A DNA stretch of 38,290 bases. Origin: Lysobacter_K koreensis. GTDB taxonomy: Bacteria; Pseudomonadota; Gammaproteobacteria; Xanthomonadales; Xanthomonadaceae. How positions within the stretch are numbered: the first letter of the stretch is position 1; each line of letters starts with the position of its first letter. A program made the translations under genes and the position numbers. Shown here piece after piece: positions 34,602-38,290 of the stretch. The stretch is taken from the NCBI RefSeq assembly GCF_042677045.1, contig NZ_JBHTIH010000001.1, forward strand, positions 1 through 38,290. Direction: 5' to 3'. The notes under the pieces are model-generated. The model was not told where the DNA came from. It searched no databases and worked only from the letters and a program-made list of their open reading frames with translations.

Positions 34602-34871
34602 TTAGCGTCCCGACTTCTTGTCGCCGCCGTGACCCTTGAAGGTACGGGTCATGGCGAACTCGCCGAGCTTGTGGCCAACCATGTTCTCGTTGACCAGCAC
34701 CGGGATGTGGTTCTTGCCGTTGTGGATGGCGATGGTGAAACCCACCATCTCCGGCAGCACCATCGAGCGACGCGACCAGGTCTTGATCGGCTTCTTGTTG
34801 TTGCCCGCGGTCTCCACCTTCTTGAGCAGGTGATGGTCGACGAACGGACCTTTCTTGAGTGAACGTGGCAT
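34602..34871 (-). CDS. rpsS: 30S ribosomal protein S19
   Basis: The 89-residue head protein begins MPRSLKKGPFVDHHLLKKVE, followed by KPIKTWSRRSMVLPEMVGFT, HNGKNHIPVLVNENMVGHKL and GEFAMTRTFKGHGGDKKSGR. All are typical. It is 6 nt after rplB. Confidence 0.98.
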   Translation of the reverse strand: MPRSLKKGPFVDHHLLKKVETAGNNKKPIKTWSRRSMVLPEMVGFTIAIHNGKNHIPVLVNENMVGHKLGEFAMTRTFKGHGGDKKSGR

Positions 34872-34877
34872 GGCCGA

Positions 34878-35705
34878 TTAGCTCCTGCGATCGCGAACGA
34901 TGAACTGCTGCGTACGCTTGTTCTTACGCGTCTTGTAACCCTTGGTCGGCACGCCCCACGGCGTGACCGGATGCGGGTTGCCCTGGCCAGCCTTGGCCTC
35001 ACCACCGCCGTGCGGATGGTCGACCGGGTTCATGGCCGCGCCGCGGACGGTCGGCTTGACGCCGCGCCACCGCTTCGCACCGGCCTTGCCCAGCTTCTCG
35101 AGGCTGTGCTCGTCGTTGCCGACTTCGCCGATCGTGGCGCAGCACTCGACCGGCACCTTGCGCATTTCGCCGGAGCGAAGACGCAGCGTGGCGTAACCCT
35201 GCTCGCGAGCGACCAGCTGCACGCCGGCACCGGCGGCACGGGCGATCTGCGCGCCCTTGCCCGGCTTCATCTCGATGCAATGCACCGTCGAACCGACCGG
35301 GATGTTGGTCAGCGGCAGCGTGTTGCCGACGCGGATCGGGGCGTCACGGCCGGCGATCACCTGGTCGCCATCCTTCAGGCCCTTGGGCGCGATGATGTAA
35401 CGACGCTCGCCATCGACGTAGCACAGCAGCGCGATGTGCGCGGTGCGGTTGGGATCGTATTCGATCCGCTCCACGCGCGCCGGGATACCGACCTTGTCGC
35501 GCTTGAAGTCGATGATGCGGTAATGCTGCTTGTGGCCACCGCCGATGTGACGGGTGGTGATGCGGCCGTGGTGGTTGCGGCCACCGGTCTTGCTCTTGGG
35601 CTCGAGCAACGCCGCGTGCGACGCGCCCTTGTGCAGGCCCGGCGTGACCACGCGGACCATCGAACGACGGCCGGGCGAGGTGGGTTTGAAAGTCATCAAT
35701 GCCAT
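34878..35705 (-). CDS. rplB: 50S ribosomal protein L2
   Basis: The 275-residue protein begins MALMTFKPTSPGRRSMVRVV. It has the OB and SH3-like RNA-binding domains (RIEYDPNRTAHIALLCYVDG, LTNIPVGSTVHCIEMKPGKG) and the catalytically important AMNPVDHPHGGGEAKAGQGN region near the peptidyl transferase centre. It is 10 nt after rplW. Confidence 0.99.
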   Translation of the reverse strand: MALMTFKPTSPGRRSMVRVVTPGLHKGASHAALLEPKSKTGGRNHHGRITTRHIGGGHKQHYRIIDFKRDKVGIPARVERIEYDPNRTAHIALLCYVDGERRYIIAPKGLKDGDQVIAGRDAPIRVGNTLPLTNIPVGSTVHCIEMKPGKGAQIARAAGAGVQLVAREQGYATLRLRSGEMRKVPVECCATIGEVGNDEHSLEKLGKAGAKRWRGVKPTVRGAAMNPVDHPHGGGEAKAGQGNPHPVTPWGVPTKGYKTRKNKRTQQFIVRDRRS

Positions 35706-35715
35706 GGGTCTGTCC

Positions 35716-36012
35716 TCAGGCCTTGGCCATCACGTCGATCGACTGGCCAGCGGCCAGCTTCACGTATGCCTTGCGCCAGTCGGCGCGACGGCCCATGCGG
35801 AGCTTGAAGGCCTTGGTCTTGCCCTTCACGTTCAGCACGTTGACCGCCTCGACCTTGACGTCGAACAGCTTTTCCACGGCGACCTTGATGTCGGCCTTGG
35901 TAGCAGTCGTCGCGACTTCGAAGACATATTGGTTGGAAACTTCCTGCAGGCGCGCGGTCTTCTCGGACACGCGCGGCGCACGGATGATGCTGTAGAGCTT
36001 GGCGTCGTTCAT
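35716..36012 (-). CDS. rplW: 50S ribosomal protein L23
   Basis: The 98-residue protein begins MNDAKLYSIIRAPRVSEKTA and contains QYVFEVATTATKADIKVAVE and KLFDVKVEAVNVLNVKGKTK. It forms the trigger-factor and SRP docking site. The ATG at 36012 overlaps the rplD stop codon (ATGA), which supports this start over one three codons upstream. Confidence 0.97.
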   Translation of the reverse strand: MNDAKLYSIIRAPRVSEKTARLQEVSNQYVFEVATTATKADIKVAVEKLFDVKVEAVNVLNVKGKTKAFKLRMGRRADWRKAYVKLAAGQSIDVMAKA

Positions 36013-36614
36013 GCCAGCCACTCCTCGATCTTCTTGACCGCGTCGGCAGTGAACACGATCGAGTCGGCGCCAACCAGCGCGACCGGATCGAGGCCCTGCA
36101 CGTCACGGACTTCCACGTAGGGAAGGTTGCGCGCCGCGAGATACAGGTTCTCGGTGGCGTCCTCGGTGACCAGCAACGGCCGGCGACCGACCTTCAGGTC
36201 CTTGAGCTTGGCGATCATGCCCGAGGTCTTCGGCGAGTCGACTTCCAGCGTCTCGACGACCTGGATACGGCCCTGACGGTTGAGCTCGGACAGGATCGCG
36301 GCGATCGCGGCGCGGTACATCTTGCGGTTGACCTTCTGCGCGAAGCTGCGCGGCTTGGCCGCGAACGTCACGCCGCCGCCGACGAAGATCGGGGCCGTCA
36401 GCGCGCCATGACGCGCACCGCCGCCCTTCTGCTTCTTCGACTTCTTGGTCGTGCCGTTCACTTCCGAACGCGTCTTCTGCGCCTTGGTGCCGGAGCGGCC
36501 CGCGTTGCGGTAGGCAACGACCACCTGGTGGACCAGGTCTTCGCTGAATTCGCGGCCGAAGATCGCGTCGGAGACCGACAACGTCTTGCTGCTATTGGTG
36601 ATGGCGAGTTCCAT
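36009..36614 (-). CDS. rplD: 50S ribosomal protein L4
   Basis: The 201-residue protein begins MELAITNSSKTLSVSDAIFG; its length is identical to E. coli L4. VHQVVVAYRNAGRSGTKAQK and the extended tunnel loop (TTKKSKKQKGGGARHGALTA) are conserved. In E. coli L4 represses its own S10 operon at the leader. Another ATG lies at 36620, but the Shine-Dalgarno AAGGAG is 2-3 nt from that one and about 8 nt from 36614, so I chose the latter. Confidence 0.97.
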   Translation of the reverse strand: MELAITNSSKTLSVSDAIFGREFSEDLVHQVVVAYRNAGRSGTKAQKTRSEVNGTTKKSKKQKGGGARHGALTAPIFVGGGVTFAAKPRSFAQKVNRKMYRAAIAAILSELNRQGRIQVVETLEVDSPKTSGMIAKLKDLKVGRRPLLVTEDATENLYLAARNLPYVEVRDVQGLDPVALVGADSIVFTADAVKKIEEWLA

Positions 36615-36626
36615 CGTCATCTCTCC

Positions 36627-37280
36627 TTAAACCTTGCTCGACGGACGGACGATCACGTCGCCGCCCGGAGCACCTGGCACCGCACCCTTGATCGCGATCA
36701 GGCCACGCTCGGCGTCGACCTTGACCACTTCCAGGCGCTGCGTGCTCTGCTGGACCGCACCCATGTGACCGGACATCTTCTTGCCCGGAAACACGCGGCC
36801 CGGCGTCTGGCGCTGGCCGATGGAGCCCGGCGAGCGATGCGACAGCGAGTTACCGTGGGTGGCGTCGCCCATCTTGAAGTTCCAGCGCTTGATCGTGCCC
36901 TGGAAGCCCTTGCCCTTGGTGATGCCCTGGACGTCGACGATCTGGCCAACCTCGAAGATGTCGGCCTTGATCTCGCCGCCGATCTCGAAGTCGCCGATCT
37001 TGTCGTCGGCCACGCGCAGCTCCCACATGCCACGACCGGCTTCTACCTTCGCCTTGGCGAGGTGTCCGGCTTCGGGCTTGTTGACGAGCGCCGCGCGGCG
37101 CACGCCGACCGTCACCTGCACGGCGCTGTAGCCGTCGGTGTCGGTGGTCTTGATCTGGGTAATGCGGTTCGGGGTCGCCTCGATCAGGGTCACCGGAACC
37201 GACTTGCCGTCTTCAGTGAAGAAGCGGCTCATGCCGGCCTTGCGACCGACGATGCCCAACGAATATTTCTTCGCGGTCAT
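36627..37280 (-). CDS. rplC: 50S ribosomal protein L3
   Basis: The 217-residue protein begins KKYSLGIVGRKAGMSRFFTE and contains the conserved GKGFQGTIKRWNFKMGDATH and GNSLSHRSPGSIGQRQTPGR, then VFPGKKMSGHMGAVQQSTQR. The glutamine that PrmB methylates in E. coli lies in the GSIGQRQTPG segment. It is 10 nt after rpsJ. Confidence 0.98.
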   Translation of the reverse strand: MTAKKYSLGIVGRKAGMSRFFTEDGKSVPVTLIEATPNRITQIKTTDTDGYSAVQVTVGVRRAALVNKPEAGHLAKAKVEAGRGMWELRVADDKIGDFEIGGEIKADIFEVGQIVDVQGITKGKGFQGTIKRWNFKMGDATHGNSLSHRSPGSIGQRQTPGRVFPGKKMSGHMGAVQQSTQRLEVVKVDAERGLIAIKGAVPGAPGGDVIVRPSSKV

Positions 37281-37290
37281 GGTAGCGGCC

Positions 37291-37602
37291 TCAGGTCAGC
37301 TTGATCTGGACGTCGACGCCCGCCGCGAGTTCGAGCTTCATGAGCGCGTCCACGGTCTTGTCGTTGGGGTCGATGATGTCGAGCACGCGCTTGTGCGTGC
37401 GGGTCTCGTACTGGTCACGCGCGTCCTTGTCGACGTGCGGGGAAACGAGGATGGTGAAACGCTCGATCTTGGTCGGCAGCGGGATCGGGCCACGCACTTG
37501 CGCGCCGGTCCGCTTCGCTGTCTCGACGATCTCGCTGGCCGAGCGGTCGATCAAACGATGATCGTACGCCTTGAGCCGAATTCGGATCTTCTGGTCCGCC
37601 AT
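37291..37602 (-). CDS. rpsJ: 30S ribosomal protein S10 (NusE)
   Basis: The 103-residue protein has exactly the E. coli length. It begins MADQKIRIRLKAYDHRLIDR, with PIPLPTKIERFTILVSPHVD and RTHKRVLDIIDPNDKTVDAL following. It also serves as NusE in antitermination. The frame is open 23 codons further upstream, but the ATG at 37602 with AAGGAA before it fits the family. It is the first gene of the S10 operon. Confidence 0.99.
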   Translation of the reverse strand: MADQKIRIRLKAYDHRLIDRSASEIVETAKRTGAQVRGPIPLPTKIERFTILVSPHVDKDARDQYETRTHKRVLDIIDPNDKTVDALMKLELAAGVDVQIKLT

Positions 37603-37723
37603 TGCGGTAGTTCCTTCGTTAAAGAGCGACAGGACGGCTTCTGGGTGCGCCGGCCCCACGAAAAATTGCAAACACTCCAGGGCAACACCCGCGCCCCGGA
37701 GCTTCCGTGCTTGGAAAAGCTAA

Positions 37724-37747
37724 GGCGGCCCGGTCACCCGGCCCGCC
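37724..37747 (-). promoter_or_regulatory. Attenuator-like hairpin in the S10 leader
   Basis: On the minus strand, GGCGGGCCGG pairs with CCGGGCCGCC around a 4-nt loop (9 of 10 pairs). It is followed by TTAGCTTTTCC, about 120 nt before the rpsJ start. An alternative pairing of AGCTTTTCC with GGAAGCT downstream (about 37701-37722) could compete. The arrangement resembles the L4-controlled attenuator of the E. coli S10 leader, but the sequences are not evidently homologous. Confidence 0.45.
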
Positions 37748-37941
37748 CAGAAGGAATAAAACGCACGAAGGGCTCCATCTAGCGTTCTTTGGAAGCCGTG
37801 AACCTATTAGGTTCGGGGCCCAGAACGTATGGAGCGCTGCCGTGCGACATGTCCCTGTCTGGCGAATACGAGGGGCGTCCTGCTCCTCATTTCGCTGTTC
37901 GCGCCGCCCTGAATTGGACAAGAGTGGCACGGTGGTCGCGC

Positions 37942-37971
37942 ATTCTACATGCATCATTGCAAAGAGTGCAA
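37942..37971 (-). promoter_or_regulatory. Candidate sigma-70 promoter of the S10 operon
   Basis: Read on the minus strand, TTGCAC (37971-37966), an 18-bp spacer and TAGAAT (37947-37942, 5/6 to TATAAT) lie in the least GC-rich part of the gap. Transcription would start near 37935, giving a leader of about 330 nt before rpsJ. Confidence 0.55.
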
Positions 37972-38116
37972 GCACCCTGCCTGACGCGGTGACTGCGTGG
38001 CTGGAAGGACGACTGGTCAGCCCCCATGAGTGAGAGACAGAACCGAGCCCAACCCAGTTGCGACGGCGGGGGCGCCACGCTTCCCCGTCCGTTACCAACA
38101 ATAGCCAAGCCGCTGA

Positions 38117-38136
38117 ATCCCCGCTTTCGCGGGGAT
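38117..38136. repeat. Perfect hairpin of a dispersed repeat type
   Basis: ATCCCCGC-TTTC-GCGGGGAT is a perfect 8-bp stem. Read through, the minus strand gives the peptide HPRESGD, a common by-product of a dispersed intergenic repeat in Xanthomonadales and other proteobacteria (general knowledge). It may back up the tuf terminator. Confidence 0.65.
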
Positions 38137-38151
38137 GGCGATTTGGCAGAA

Positions 38152-38174
38152 CCGTGGCCGCTACGCGGCCACGG
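38152..38174 (-). terminator. Hairpin 10 nt after tuf
   Basis: CCGTGGCCGC (38152-38161) pairs perfectly with GCGGCCACGG (38165-38174) around a 3-nt loop. A short TTCTG follows on the minus strand. The stem is very stable but the U-run poor, so termination is likely but not certain. Confidence 0.65.
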
Positions 38175-38183
38175 GCCAAAGCG

Positions 38184-38290
38184 TCACTTGAGGATCTTGG
38201 CCACCACGCCGGCGCCGACGGTGCGGCCGCCTTCGCGGATCGCGAAGCGCAGGCCTTCGTCCATCGCCACCGGGTTGATCAGCGTGACCA
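38184..38290 (-). CDS. tuf: Elongation factor Tu, C-terminal end (partial)
   Basis: The last 34 codons are present and read VTLINPVAMDEGLRFAIREG followed by GRTVGAGVVAKILK and a TGA stop. This is the conserved C-terminus of domain III of EF-Tu, which delivers aminoacyl-tRNA to the ribosome. The 5' part lies outside the window. A tuf gene directly before rpsJ is the usual order of the str-S10 region. Confidence 0.97.
   Translation of the reverse strand, partial: VTLINPVAMDEGLRFAIREGGRTVGAGVVAKILK

Larger units (their letters stand above)
37603..38183 (-). other. 581-nt tuf-rpsJ intergenic region with the S10 operon leader
   Basis: No gene is supported. In transcription order it contains the tuf terminator hairpin (38152-38174), a second perfect hairpin (38117-38136), a candidate promoter (37942-37971), a small palindrome GAACCTATTAGGTTC (37800-37814), and a GC hairpin followed by a U-rich stretch (37724-37747). 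The leader then runs about 120 nt to rpsJ. Composition falls in GC between 37760 and 37980 compared with the genes. Confidence 0.7.

Noticed and set aside
37619..38179. Minus-strand 186-codon frame in the tuf-rpsJ gap
   Set aside because: It reads through the tuf terminator, a dispersed hairpin repeat and the leader; no start signal or homologous motif is visible.

Overview
The window is GC-rich chromosomal DNA from a gammaproteobacterium, most likely of the family Xanthomonadaceae (Lysobacter/Luteimonas/Stenotrophomonas group). The pointers are the E. coli-like gene order of the S10, spc and alpha ribosomal operons, the absence of rpmJ between secY and rpsM, a class II DAHP synthase, and many short hairpins that begin with GTAG (REP elements of the kind described from Stenotrophomonas and relatives). 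The genus is an inference. No rRNA, tRNA, CRISPR array or prophage was seen.

Left part (1-16.3 kb) is a loosened propionate-catabolism (methylcitrate cycle) region. On the minus strand, in transcription order, lie mdh, prpB, prpC, a small K+-channel-like gene, then acnD, a GrpB-family gene, prpF, and finally prpD. Plus-strand genes interrupt the order: fadH, a SleB-like hydrolase and a beta-class glutathione S-transferase between the channel gene and acnD, and an extradiol dioxygenase between prpF and prpD. Together prpC (propionyl-CoA + oxaloacetate to 2-methylcitrate), acnD+prpF and/or prpD (dehydration) and prpB (cleavage to pyruvate + succinate) make an almost complete cycle, with Mdh able to regenerate oxaloacetate. 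The rehydration step would need an aconitase from elsewhere. Two alternative dehydratase routes (AcnD/PrpF and PrpD) are both present, and no prpR-type regulator is visible. A partial outer-membrane beta-barrel gene sits at the left edge.

Middle part (16.3-23.2 kb) is housekeeping: a glutaredoxin-like membrane-anchored protein, a class I aminotransferase, a cyclophilin, the ribosome-associated GTPase TypA/BipA, a frameshifted DUF2127 membrane-protein gene, a class II DAHP synthase and DsbB.

Right part (23.3-37.6 kb, all minus strand) is the S10-spc-alpha supercluster: rpsJ-rplC-rplD-rplW-rplB-rpsS-rplV-rpsC-rplP-rpmC-rpsQ-rplN-rplX-rplE-rpsN-rpsH-rplF-rplR-rpsE-rpmD-rplO-secY-rpsM-rpsK-rpsD-rpoA-rplQ, with the 3' end of tuf upstream at the right edge. 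Most junctions are 4-30 nt or overlapping, but four are wide (134, 259, 246 and 311 nt), and three of these carry several strong hairpins.

The least explained items are a 17-unit, 21-bp tandem array between the divergent acnD and fadH genes, a compact set of nested hairpins between prpB and prpC, and the hairpin-filled spacers inside the ribosomal operon. I do not see a clear new defence or mobile system. These structured non-coding stretches are the best candidates for something undescribed.
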